Positions 25,750 through 33,554 of a stretch of 64,000 nt of DNA are shown here, piece after piece. How positions within the stretch are numbered: the first letter of the stretch is position 1; every line of letters begins with the position of its first letter. Source of the DNA: CAWBJP01 sp044867425 (GTDB lineage: Bacteria; Actinomycetota; Acidimicrobiia; IMCC26256; BP-133); contig JBIOUX010000091.1 in assembly GCA_044867425.1 (NCBI GenBank), forward strand, positions 1 to 64,000. Reading direction: 5' to 3'. The translations under genes and the position numbers were made by a program. Under the pieces are notes generated by a model. It made no database searches and was not told the DNA's origin. It was given only the letters and a program-made list of their open reading frames with translations.

Positions 25750-27284
25750 GGGGTCTCGTCCTGCCCAGCGCCGGGGCGGCGCAACACGAAGCGCTGGATC
25801 TTGCCCGTCACCGTCTTGGGCAGCTCGTCGGTGAACTCGACCATGTGGGGGTACTGGTAGCGCTGGAGCCGGTTCTTGCACCACTCCTGAAGCTCGGCGT
25901 CGAGGCCGGCGGGGACGTCCGCGGCGCTGCCCTTGGTGCAGATGACATGGGCCCGGATGCGGGTGAACCCGTCCACCTCGATCCCGACCACGGCCGCCTC
26001 CAGCACGGCCGGGTGTTCCATGAGCACGTTCTCGATCTCGATGGGCGACGCCCACAGGCCCCCGACCTTGATCATGTCGTCGGCCCTGCCCTCGTACCAG
26101 TAGTAGCCGTCGTCATCGAGGTGGTAGCGGTCCCCGGTGGCGAACCACTCGCCGACCAGGGTGCGCCGCGTCTTGTCCCGGTGGTGCCAGTAGCCGGCCA
26201 GGGCGGAGTCGCCCTTGACGAACAGCTCGCCCGTCCCCCCGGGGCCGAGCACCGTGCCGTCCTCGTCGCGGATCTGCAGCTCGTAGCCGGGGATGGGCCG
26301 GCCCGACGATCCGGGGCGCAGGGCGCCGGGCACGTTGGCGCAGTAGCAGTGGAGCATCTCGGTGGAGCCCACGGCGTCGAGGATGTGGACGCCGTAGAAC
26401 TCCTTCCAGCGCTGGTACACCTCGGGCGGCAGCGGCTCGGCGGCCGACAGGCACACCCGCACCGAGGACAGGTCCCGCTCCCGGGCCCCGGGCGAGTTGA
26501 GCAGGGCGTTGTAGAGCGTGGGCACGCAGAAGAACACGCTGGGCCGGTGGCGCTCGATGGCGCCGAACACGGCGTCGGGCACGGGCCGGCCCGGCGTGTA
26601 CACCGCCGTGGCGCCGACCGAGAAGGGGAAGGACAGCGAATTGCCCAGCCCGTAGGCGTGGAAGAGCTTGGACGAGGAGTAGGTCACGTCGGCGTCGCTG
26701 AGGCCGAGCACATGGACGCCGTACGTCTCGCACGTGGCGGCCACGTCGACCTGGCGGTGGACGACCCCCTTGGGCTTCCCCGTGGAGCCCGAGCTGTAGA
26801 GCCAGAACGCCATGTCGTCCTCGTGGCTGGCCACCGGGTCGAACGTTTCGTCGCCGGCGCCGGCCCGGAGGTCGGCCGGCGCCACCAGGTCCACGCCACC
26901 GCCGTGCTCCGCCGCCGCTTGGGAGATCTTCTCGGCGAAGGCGTCGTCCACGACCGCCACCCGGGCGTAGGAGTCGGCCAGGAAGTGGACGTAGTCCGAG
27001 GCCTTGTACATGAAGTTGACGGGGACGGGAACGGCCCCGATGCGGATGGCCCCGAGGAAGGCGGCGGGGAACGCCGGCGTGTCGTCCAGCACCAGCAGCA
27101 CCCGCTCCTCGCGGCGCACCCCCCGGTCGGCCAGGGCGCGCCCCGCCTGGCACGCCAGGGCCAGGAGTTGGGTATAGGTGACCTCGGTGTCCCTGCACCG
27201 GATGGCCACCTTGTCTCCCCGGCCGGCCTCCAGGTTCTGGTCCAGGACGAGGCTGACGTTGGTTCGGAATCCTGAATTTTCCAC
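25746..27284 (-). CDS. Benzoate-CoA ligase, 512 aa
   Basis: An adenylate-forming ligase of the benzoate-CoA ligase group, which converts benzoate, ATP and CoA to benzoyl-CoA. Signature segments are WLYSSGSTGKPKGVVH (near residue 165), LFHAYGLGNSLSFPFSVG (near residue 210), ILDAVGSTEMLHCYCAN (near residue 300), EWFATGDRYHLDDDGYYWYE (near residue 385) and the C-terminal PKTVTGKIQRF with the adenylation Lys. The closest functional evidence is the setting: boxC and boxB start divergently 57 bases away. The GTG start has a TAGGTT hexamer six bases ahead, implying a leaderless message. Other aryl acids are possible substrates. Confidence 0.88.
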   Translation of the reverse strand: MENSGFRTNVSLVLDQNLEAGRGDKVAIRCRDTEVTYTQLLALACQAGRALADRGVRREERVLLVLDDTPAFPAAFLGAIRIGAVPVPVNFMYKASDYVHFLADSYARVAVVDDAFAEKISQAAAEHGGGVDLVAPADLRAGAGDETFDPVASHEDDMAFWLYSSGSTGKPKGVVHRQVDVAATCETYGVHVLGLSDADVTYSSSKLFHAYGLGNSLSFPFSVGATAVYTPGRPVPDAVFGAIERHRPSVFFCVPTLYNALLNSPGARERDLSSVRVCLSAAEPLPPEVYQRWKEFYGVHILDAVGSTEMLHCYCANVPGALRPGSSGRPIPGYELQIRDEDGTVLGPGGTGELFVKGDSALAGYWHHRDKTRRTLVGEWFATGDRYHLDDDGYYWYEGRADDMIKVGGLWASPIEIENVLMEHPAVLEAAVVGIEVDGFTRIRAHVICTKGSAADVPAGLDAELQEWCKNRLQRYQYPHMVEFTDELPKTVTGKIQRFVLRRPGAGQDETP

Positions 27285-27290
27285 GGTCAG

Positions 27291-27334
27291 AACCTACTAC
27301 ATCTAGTTGACGCAACGCAATAAATCTGTAGAAT
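27291..27334. promoter_or_regulatory. Divergent promoter pair of the box cluster
   Basis: Rightward: TTGACG (27307-27312), 16-base spacer, TAGAAT (27329-27334), then seven bases to the boxC ATG. Leftward: TTGCGT (27320-27315), 18-base spacer, TAGGTT (27296-27291), then six bases to the ligase GTG. The -35 regions overlap. A small dyad, GTTG-ACG-CAAC (27306-27316), lies across both and is a candidate operator for the PaaX-family regulator encoded downstream. Confidence 0.65.
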
Positions 27335-27341
27335 GTCTGCC

Positions 27342-28991
27342 ATGGCGACTCCCACCATCACGTTCGATACCCATCCCGACCGCTACCGGCACTGGAAGCT
27401 CTCCGTCGAGCCGCCGGTCGCCACTTTGACACTTGACGTCGACGAGCGTGGCGGGCTGTCAGACGAGTACGAGCTCAAGCTCAACTCCTACGACCTGTCG
27501 GTCGACATCGAGCTCTACGACGCCGTGCAGCGGCTGCGCTTCGAGCATCCCGAGGTGCGGGCGGTGGTGGTGACCGGAGGCAAGGACAAGATCTTCTGCG
27601 CCGGGGCCAACATCCGCATGCTGGCCGGCTCGCCCCACGGCGCCAAGGTCAACTTCTGCAAGTTCACCAACGAGACCCGCTGCGCCATCGAGGACGCCTC
27701 GGCCCACTCCGGCCAGCGGTGGCTCGCCGCCCTCAACGGCACCGCCTCGGGCGGAGGCTACGAGCTGGCTCTCGCCACCGAGGAGATCCTGCTCATCGAC
27801 GACGGCAACTCGGCCGTGTCGCTGCCCGAGGTGCCTCTCCTCGCCGTCCTGCCCGGCACCGGCGGCCTGACGCGGATCATCGACAAGCGCCACGTCCGGC
27901 CCGACCGGGCCGACGTCTTCTCCACCCTGCCCGAAGGGATGCGGGGCGAGCGGGCCAAGGAGTGGGGCCTGGTGGACGAGGTCGTGCCCCGCAGCAAGTT
28001 CGCCGAGACGGTGGCCGAGCGGGCCCGGGCGGCAGCCGAGGGCTCGCACCGCCCGGAGGGCGAGGAGGGCGTGGAGCTGACGCCGCTCGAGCGTTCGGAG
28101 ACGGACTCCGGCTTCGAATATCCACACCTGCGCGTCGAGCTGGACCCTGAGGAGTCGACGGCCACGCTCACCCTCCAGGGCCCGGCGGAAGCCACCCCAC
28201 CCGCCCGGGAGGCGGGATGGTGGCCGCTCGCCGCCTGCCGGGAGCTGGACGACGCCCTCCTCCTGCTGCGCACCAACCACCCCGAGCTGGGGACGCTGGT
28301 GCTGCGCACCGAGGGCGACCCCGAGGTGATGGCGGCCATGGACGACACCGTCCAGGGCGCGGCCGAGAGCGACTGGTTCGTGCGCGAGGTCGTCCTCTAT
28401 TGGAAGCGGACCTTGAAGCGCCTAGAGCTCAGCTCCCGGAGCCTCATCGCCCTCATCGAGCCCGGCAGCTGCTTCGCGGGCACGCTCTTCGAGGTGGCGC
28501 TGTGCGCCGACCGGTCCTACATGCTCGACGGCGAGGACCCCGAGCGCGAGGGCGTCCCGCCCGCCTCCATCGTCCTCACGGGCATGAACTTCGGGTTCCT
28601 GCCCCGGGGGAACGGACTCACCAGGCTGGCGAACCGGTTCCTGGGCCGCGACGACCACATCGAGACGCTGGCCGGGCGGTCCGGCAAGCCCATAGAGGCG
28701 ACCGAGGCGGCCGAGTTGGGGCTGGTCACGGCCACGCCCGACGAGATCGACTGGGAAGACGAGGTCCGCCTGGTGATCGAGGAGCGGGCCAGCTACTCGC
28801 CCGACGCCCTCACCGGCATGGAGGCCAACCTGCGCTTCGGGGGTCCCGAGACCATGGAGACCAAGATCTTCGGCCGGCTCACGGCCTGGCAGAACTGGAT
28901 CTTCCAGCGTCCCAACGCCGCCGGCGAGAAGGGTGCCCTGCGCGCCTACGGCACCGGCGCCCGCGGCCAATTCGACAAGAACAGGGTCTGA
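27342..28991 (+). CDS. boxC: Benzoyl-CoA-dihydrodiol lyase BoxC, 549 aa
   Basis: BoxC opens the ring of 2,3-epoxybenzoyl-CoA by hydrolysis, releasing formate and giving 3,4-dehydroadipyl-CoA semialdehyde. The protein is the expected double-length crotonase: FCAGANIRMLAGSPHGAKV (near residue 85) and NGTASGGGYELALATEEI (near residue 130) in the first half, and PGSCFAGTLFEVALCADRSY (near residue 375) and a distinctive C-terminus in the second. I start it at the ATG at 27342, because the ATG three codons earlier overlaps the -10 hexamer TAGAAT and could not be on the message. boxB follows 13 bases downstream. Confidence 0.93.
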   Translation: MATPTITFDTHPDRYRHWKLSVEPPVATLTLDVDERGGLSDEYELKLNSYDLSVDIELYDAVQRLRFEHPEVRAVVVTGGKDKIFCAGANIRMLAGSPHGAKVNFCKFTNETRCAIEDASAHSGQRWLAALNGTASGGGYELALATEEILLIDDGNSAVSLPEVPLLAVLPGTGGLTRIIDKRHVRPDRADVFSTLPEGMRGERAKEWGLVDEVVPRSKFAETVAERARAAAEGSHRPEGEEGVELTPLERSETDSGFEYPHLRVELDPEESTATLTLQGPAEATPPAREAGWWPLAACRELDDALLLLRTNHPELGTLVLRTEGDPEVMAAMDDTVQGAAESDWFVREVVLYWKRTLKRLELSSRSLIALIEPGSCFAGTLFEVALCADRSYMLDGEDPEREGVPPASIVLTGMNFGFLPRGNGLTRLANRFLGRDDHIETLAGRSGKPIEATEAAELGLVTATPDEIDWEDEVRLVIEERASYSPDALTGMEANLRFGGPETMETKIFGRLTAWQNWIFQRPNAAGEKGALRAYGTGARGQFDKNRV

Positions 28992-29004
28992 GGAGACGAA
29001 CGAG

Positions 29005-30420
29005 ATGGCCACCATCGACTACCAGGAGAAGATCCCCAACAACGTCGACCTGGGCGAGAACCGTCGGCTCCAGCGGGCGCTCGAATCGTGGCAGCCCGCC
29101 TTCCTCGACTGGTGGAAGGACATGGGGCCCAAGGGCTATCAGGAGAAGGACGTCTACCTGCGCACCGCCGTCAACGTGGGCGCCGAGGGGTGGGCCAACT
29201 TCGACTACGTGAAGATGCCCGACTACCGCTGGGGCATCTTTCTGGCCGAACCGAAGAAGGACCGCACCATCGGCTTCGGCGAGCACCAGGGGAAGCCGGT
29301 GTGGCAGGAGGTGCCCGGCGAGCACCGCTCCGACCTGCGGCGCCTCATCGTCGTCCAGGGTGACACCGAGCCCGCCTCGGTGGAGCAGCAGCGCCACCTG
29401 GGGAACACCGCCCCCAGCCTCTACGACCTGCGCAACCTCTTCCAGATCAACGTGGAGGAGGGCCGGCACCTGTGGGCCATGGTCTACCTGCTCCACGCCC
29501 ACTTCGGCCGGGACGGGCGCGACGAGGCGGAGTCGCTGCTGGAGCGGCGATCGGGCGACGACGACAAGCCCAGGATCCTGGGCGCCTTCAACGAGGACAC
29601 CCCGGACTGGCTCTCCCTGTTCATGTTCACCTATTTCACCGACCGGGACGGCCGCTTCCAGCTGTCCGCTCTGGCCGAGAGCGGCTTTGACCCCCTGGCC
29701 CGCACCTGCCAGTTCATGCTCAAGGAGGAGGCGCACCACATGTTCGTGGGCACCACCGGCATCGGCCGGGTGGTGCAGCGCACCACCGAGTTGATGAAGG
29801 AGCACGACACCGACGACGTGGCGCCCCACGGCGGGATCAGCCTGGAGATGCTCCAGCGCTACCTCAACTTCCACTACTCGGTGTCCATCGACCTCTTCGG
29901 CGGCGAGACGTCGACCAACGTGGCCAACTACTACACGGCCGGCCTGAAGGGCCGCTTCCAGGAGGCGGACCACGACGACGACCACCGCCTGGAGTCGACC
30001 ACCCATCCGGTGACCGAGGTGCGCGACGGCAAGATCATCCAGAGCGAGGTGAAGGCGCTGCTGGCCCTCAACGAGGCCCTGCGCGACGACTACGTGGAGG
30101 ACTGCCAGAAGGGCGTCTCCCGCTGGAACCGCACCCTGAAGGAGGCGGGCATCGACTTCGAGCTGCGCCTGCCCCACCGGGGCTTCCACCGCCAGGTGGG
30201 GACCTTCGCCGGCCACCACGTGACCCCCGATGGGAAGCTGGTCGACCAGGGCGAGTGGGACGCCAATGTGGCCCGGTGGCTGCCCACCGAGCAGGACAAG
30301 GACCACGTGGCCTCGCTCATGCAGCCCATCCACGAGGTCGGCAAGATGGCCGGGTGGATCGCGCCGCCGGGAGCCGGCATCCATGGCAAGCCCGTTGACT
30401 ACGAGTACGTGCGACTCTAG
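29005..30420 (+). CDS. boxB: Benzoyl-CoA 2,3-epoxidase subunit BoxB, 471 aa
   Basis: BoxB is the di-iron oxygenase that converts benzoyl-CoA to its 2,3-epoxide using O2 and electrons from the reductase BoxA. The carboxylate and His ligands of a ferritin-like four-helix centre are visible as NVEEGRHLWAMVYLL (ExxH, near residue 150), LKEEAHHMFVGT (EExHH, near residue 240) and an Asp-containing helix further on. Length and the overall N- and C-terminal sequences (NNVDLGENRRLQRALE, DVYLRTAVNVGAEGWANFDY) match BoxB well. RBS GAGGAGACG precedes the ATG. boxA is not in the window, so electrons must come from elsewhere. Activity is aerobic. Confidence 0.94.
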   Translation: MATIDYQEKIPNNVDLGENRRLQRALESWQPAFLDWWKDMGPKGYQEKDVYLRTAVNVGAEGWANFDYVKMPDYRWGIFLAEPKKDRTIGFGEHQGKPVWQEVPGEHRSDLRRLIVVQGDTEPASVEQQRHLGNTAPSLYDLRNLFQINVEEGRHLWAMVYLLHAHFGRDGRDEAESLLERRSGDDDKPRILGAFNEDTPDWLSLFMFTYFTDRDGRFQLSALAESGFDPLARTCQFMLKEEAHHMFVGTTGIGRVVQRTTELMKEHDTDDVAPHGGISLEMLQRYLNFHYSVSIDLFGGETSTNVANYYTAGLKGRFQEADHDDDHRLESTTHPVTEVRDGKIIQSEVKALLALNEALRDDYVEDCQKGVSRWNRTLKEAGIDFELRLPHRGFHRQVGTFAGHHVTPDGKLVDQGEWDANVARWLPTEQDKDHVASLMQPIHEVGKMAGWIAPPGAGIHGKPVDYEYVRL

Positions 30421-30463
30421 GGACGGGCGAGCCGGGTTCGGGGAGCACGAGGAGCGGGGATCG

Positions 30464-31294
30464 ATGGCAGCCGCCGACGGGAAGGTGAACGGCAGCCATG
30501 CCCGTTCGCTGCTGCTCACCGTGCTCGGCGAGTACGTGGCGCCCCGCCGGGCGTTGACGTGGACGGGCACGCTGGTGGAGGCGCTGGGCGCGCTCGGGGT
30601 GCGGGAGAAGGCCGCCCGCCAGGCGCTGCTTCGCAGTGCCACCGACGGCTGGCTGGTAGGGGAGCGCCACGGCCGGCGGGTCCGTTTCGGCCTGAGCCCC
30701 GAGATCCACGACCTGCTGGAGGTGGGCGCCCGGCGGATCTACTCCTTCGGGGCCGGTCGGGTGGACTGGGACGGCCGATGGCTGGTGGTGGTGGCCAGCG
30801 TGCCCGAAGAGCAGCGCCACCTGCGCCACAAGCTGCGCACCGGCCTGGCCTGGGCCGGGTTCGGGCCGCTGGGCCAGGGGGTGTGGGTGTGCCCCGACGC
30901 CGGCCGGGAGGAGGAGGCCCGGCGGGTGGTGGAATCGCTGGGGCCGGCGGTGCAGGCCACATCCTTCGTGGGCCGCCACGCCCAGGTGGGTGACGAGTCC
31001 GCCCTGGTGGCCCGGGCCTGGAACCTGCCCGATCTCGAGCGCCGCTACGACAGCTTCCTGGCCGAGTTCGGCCGGGCCCGACCCGAGGACCCCGAGGACG
31101 TGTTCCGGGCCCAGACCCGTCTGGTCCACGAATGGCGCCGCTTCCCCTTCCTCGACCCCGGCCTGCCCGACACGTTGCTGCCGGCCACGTGGCCGGGACG
31201 CCGGGCCCGCGAGCTGTTCCTGCGCCGCCACGACGAGTGGGCACCCGCCGCCCAGTCCTGGTTCGACACCACCGACGCCAGTTCCACCGCTTGA
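30464..31294 (+). CDS. PaaX-family transcriptional regulator, 276 aa
   Basis: PaaX proteins repress aryl-CoA degradation genes and are released by the aryl-CoA, classically phenylacetyl-CoA. Here the N-terminal winged helix (ARSLLLTVLGEYVAPRRALT, then REKAARQALLRSATDGWL as the recognition part) is followed by the PaaX C-terminal domain (DGRWLVVVASVPEEQRHLRH, then HEWRRFPFLDPGLPDTLLP). It follows boxB by 43 bases with GAGGAG and GGGGA ahead of the ATG. The likely effector is benzoyl-CoA and the likely target is the divergent promoter at 27291-27334; both are inferences. Known box clusters are more often controlled by BoxR. Confidence 0.88.
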   Translation: MAAADGKVNGSHARSLLLTVLGEYVAPRRALTWTGTLVEALGALGVREKAARQALLRSATDGWLVGERHGRRVRFGLSPEIHDLLEVGARRIYSFGAGRVDWDGRWLVVVASVPEEQRHLRHKLRTGLAWAGFGPLGQGVWVCPDAGREEEARRVVESLGPAVQATSFVGRHAQVGDESALVARAWNLPDLERRYDSFLAEFGRARPEDPEDVFRAQTRLVHEWRRFPFLDPGLPDTLLPATWPGRRARELFLRRHDEWAPAAQSWFDTTDASSTA

Positions 31295-31367
31295 ACCGCC
31301 GCTTCTGGTGACGAAAATTCTCAGCTGTCGGGAAAATCCGTCCCCAAGAACGAATCGGCGCACTGGT

Positions 31368-31373
31368 TAGGGT
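31368..31373 (+). promoter_or_regulatory. -10 element for the DUF72 gene; leaderless start
   Basis: TAGGGT lies seven bases before the GTG at 31381. A GTG at 31372 would fall inside the hexamer, which argues for the later start codon. Confidence 0.45.
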
Positions 31374-31380
31374 GACGCTT

Positions 31381-32100
31381 GTGAATCGCGGCCGGTTGCT
31401 GGTGGGGACATCGGGGTTCGCCTACAAGGAGTGGATCGGGCCCTTCTACCCGCCGGGGACGAAGGCGGCGGAGATGCTGCCGTACTACGCCGGCACCTTG
31501 CCGACCGTGGAGGTGAACTACACGTTCCGGCGCACGCCGTCGGCGGCGACCCTGGAGGGGTGGGCCAAGGCGACGCCGGAGGGGTTCACCTTCGCCTGCA
31601 AGGCCCCTCAGGGCATCACCCACTTCGCTCGCCTGGCGGGCGCCGCCGGTGAGCGGCTCAGCAACTTCCTCACCGCCCTGGCGCCCCTGGGTGAGCGGCT
31701 CGGTCCCGTGCTGCTCCAGTGCCCACCCAACCTCAAGTACGACGCCGCCGTGCTCGACGAGTTCCTCGCCCACCTGGCCGGCCGTCCCCAGCGCTTTGCC
31801 ATGGAGTTCCGGCATGAGAGCTTCGACACCGACGAGGTGCGGGACAAGCTGGCCGGCGCCGGTGTGGCCTGGTGCGTGGCTGACACCGAGGACCAGCAAG
31901 GCCGCTTCACCCTCACCGCTCCCGGCTTCGCCTACGTCCGCCTGCGCCGGGCCGGCTACGACGATGTCGCCCTGGCCGGCTGGGCCCGGTCCATCGTGCC
32001 CGCCCTCGACGCCGGCGCCGACGTCTACTGCTACCTCAAGCACGAAGGCTCGGCCACGGGCGCCCACGACGCCGCCACCCTCCAGGCCCTGATGGGTTGA
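31381..32100 (+). CDS. DUF72 family protein, 239 aa
   Basis: The family signature is clear: LVGTSGFAYKEWIGPFYPPG at the N-terminus, VEVNYTFRRTPSAATLEGWA near residue 45, FTFACKAPQGITHFARL near residue 65 and AMEFRHESFDT near residue 140. DUF72 proteins have a TIM-barrel-like fold and no settled function. It is cytosolic. I prefer the GTG at 31381 because a TAGGGT hexamer precedes it by seven bases, which would place the upstream GTG outside the transcript. It converges on the small lipoprotein-like gene, which ends immediately after it. Confidence 0.88.
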   Translation: MNRGRLLVGTSGFAYKEWIGPFYPPGTKAAEMLPYYAGTLPTVEVNYTFRRTPSAATLEGWAKATPEGFTFACKAPQGITHFARLAGAAGERLSNFLTALAPLGERLGPVLLQCPPNLKYDAAVLDEFLAHLAGRPQRFAMEFRHESFDTDEVRDKLAGAGVAWCVADTEDQQGRFTLTAPGFAYVRLRRAGYDDVALAGWARSIVPALDAGADVYCYLKHEGSATGAHDAATLQALMG

Positions 32101-32460
32101 TCAGCCGGCGGTGATTTCGCGGCACTCCTTGACCAGCTGGAGGCCGGCCACGACGGCGGCCTTGGAGTCGTGAGTCTCGGTGGCCTGGCGGAGGTCGCGG
32201 CGAGCGTCATACAAGGAGTCGTAGCGGGGGTCGCGGTTGGCCGCCTGGGCGGCCAGCTGCTCCTTGTCCCGCAGGAACTTGATCCGGTCGGCCTCTGGCC
32301 GGAGGTCGTCCCGGGTCAGCCCCTGGCACGCCCCGCGGGCGGCTTTCTCGGCGGCGGACATGTCATCACCGCAGGCGAGCGGGGACGCGGTCACCAGCAC
32401 GGCGAGGGCAGCGGCAGCAAAGCCGGGGGACTGCATCCCCGACTTCCTACCACCTACCAC
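32101..32460 (-). CDS. Small exported protein, possible lipoprotein, 119 aa
   Basis: I do not recognise the family. The N-terminus MVGGRKSGMQSPGFAAAALA has basic residues, a hydrophobic core and then TASPLACGDD, which resembles a lipobox although Pro at -3 is not standard. The mature part is about 90 residues, charged and helical (AAEKAARGACQGLTRDDLRP, then LRQATETHDSKAAV), with two more Cys that could form a disulfide. The GTG start overlaps the end of the upstream gene by seven bases. An ATG at 32436 would lose the basic N-region, so I prefer the GTG. Confidence 0.65.
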   Translation of the reverse strand: MVGGRKSGMQSPGFAAAALAVLVTASPLACGDDMSAAEKAARGACQGLTRDDLRPEADRIKFLRDKEQLAAQAANRDPRYDSLYDARRDLRQATETHDSKAAVVAGLQLVKECREITAG

Positions 32461-32756
32461 TCGAGGGGGAGGTTCTCCTCTTCGTCCTCGTCGACCATGA
32501 ACCAGTCGGCGGGGACGTCACGGGGAGCGGGGGACCAGCCGAGGACGGCATCGTCACCGGAGGTCTCCTCGACCAGGCGCAGCACGTCGTCAGGCTCGGG
32601 GCACTCGATCTCGACGGCCCAGCGCATCGGGCCCTCGACGTCGTCCCAGGCGAGCGAGAGGGTCTCGGCCAGGTGGGCCGCCTCTTCGGTGGCCTCCGCC
32701 TGCTCCCAGAGCATCCGGCTCTCCACCACGCCTGTTCCCCAGACCACAACTCGCAT
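32454..32756 (-). CDS. Hypothetical acidic protein, 100 aa
   Basis: A short acidic protein beginning MRVVVWGTGVVESRMLWEQA and rich in Asp, Glu and Trp. The first strand looks like a nucleotide-binding beta strand but no glycine-rich loop follows, so I do not assign a dehydrogenase role. The middle (AETLSLAWDDVEGPMRWAVE) and tail (VDEDEEENLPLEW) resemble no family I know. The ATG at 32756 has AAAGGA ahead. It is followed at once by the possible lipoprotein gene, so the two probably form one transcript. Confidence 0.65.
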   Translation of the reverse strand: MRVVVWGTGVVESRMLWEQAEATEEAAHLAETLSLAWDDVEGPMRWAVEIECPEPDDVLRLVEETSGDDAVLGWSPAPRDVPADWFMVDEDEEENLPLEW

Positions 32757-32839
32757 CGAAGTGTCCTTTCGGTTCTGCTCCCACCCGGGGTATCGGACGC
32801 GGTGGGGCATTGCTTGAGAGGGTGCGAAAATAAAGGTCC

Positions 32840-33541
32840 ATGACGGGACAAACGCTCTTCTGGGACGTCGACACGCAGGTCGACTTCATGGCGCCCGAGG
32901 GTTCGCTCCATGTCCCCGGCGCCGAGGCGCTGCGGCCCAACCTGGCCCGGCTCACGGCCGGTGCCCGCGCGGCGGGGCTCACCATCGTCCACACCGCCGA
33001 CGACCACGAGCTGTCCGACCCCGAGATCGCCGAGACGGGCGCCGACTTCGTCGACACCTTCCCGCCCCACTGCCTCCGCCACACCCCCGGCGCCGCCCGG
33101 GTCCCGGAGACCGCCGCCGCCCAGGCCGCCCTCGAGATCGCCTGGGACGGGGCCGGCTTCGACGAGACGGCCGTCGCCTCCGCCTCCGAGGTGGTGCTGC
33201 ACAAGAAGCGCTTCGACGCCTTCTCCAACCCGGCCACGCCCCGGCTGCTCCAGACCCTCGCCCCGGCCCGGGTGGTGGTCTACGGCGTCGCCCTCGACGT
33301 GTGCGACCGCTACGCGGTGGAGGGGATGCTGGCCCTTGACGCCGGCTTCGAGATCGTGGTGGTGGAGGACGCCGTGGCCGCCATCGACAAGGCCCGGGGC
33401 GAAGAGCTGCTCTCCGGCTGGGCCGGCCAGGGCGTACGGGTGGCGACCACCGACGAGGTCCTGGCCGAGTTGCGCTCGGCCGGTGGTTGGGGCAGGGGCC
33501 CCCAACCACACCGCGATGAGCCGCCAGGCGAAGAGCCATGA
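32840..33541 (+). CDS. Isochorismatase-like/nicotinamidase family hydrolase, 233 aa
   Basis: A cysteine hydrolase. The catalytic Asp is in LFWDVDTQVDFM near the N-terminus, the Lys in VLHKKRFDAFSN (near residue 120) and the nucleophilic Cys in YGVALDVCDRYAVEGML (near residue 155). Together these give the D-K-C triad. Metal-binding positions DDHELSDPEI are compatible with nicotinamidase, which makes nicotinate for NAD salvage, but other amides are possible. There is no strong ribosome site. The stop lies 14 bases before the thiI start, so the two are probably co-transcribed. Confidence 0.85.
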   Translation: MTGQTLFWDVDTQVDFMAPEGSLHVPGAEALRPNLARLTAGARAAGLTIVHTADDHELSDPEIAETGADFVDTFPPHCLRHTPGAARVPETAAAQAALEIAWDGAGFDETAVASASEVVLHKKRFDAFSNPATPRLLQTLAPARVVVYGVALDVCDRYAVEGMLALDAGFEIVVVEDAVAAIDKARGEELLSGWAGQGVRVATTDEVLAELRSAGGWGRGPQPHRDEPPGEEP

Positions 33542-33554
33542 GCACGGCCGACCT

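Noticed and set aside
27333..27335. ATG at 27333 as the boxC start
   Set aside because: It overlaps the last two bases of the -10 hexamer TAGAAT and would lie upstream of the transcription start.
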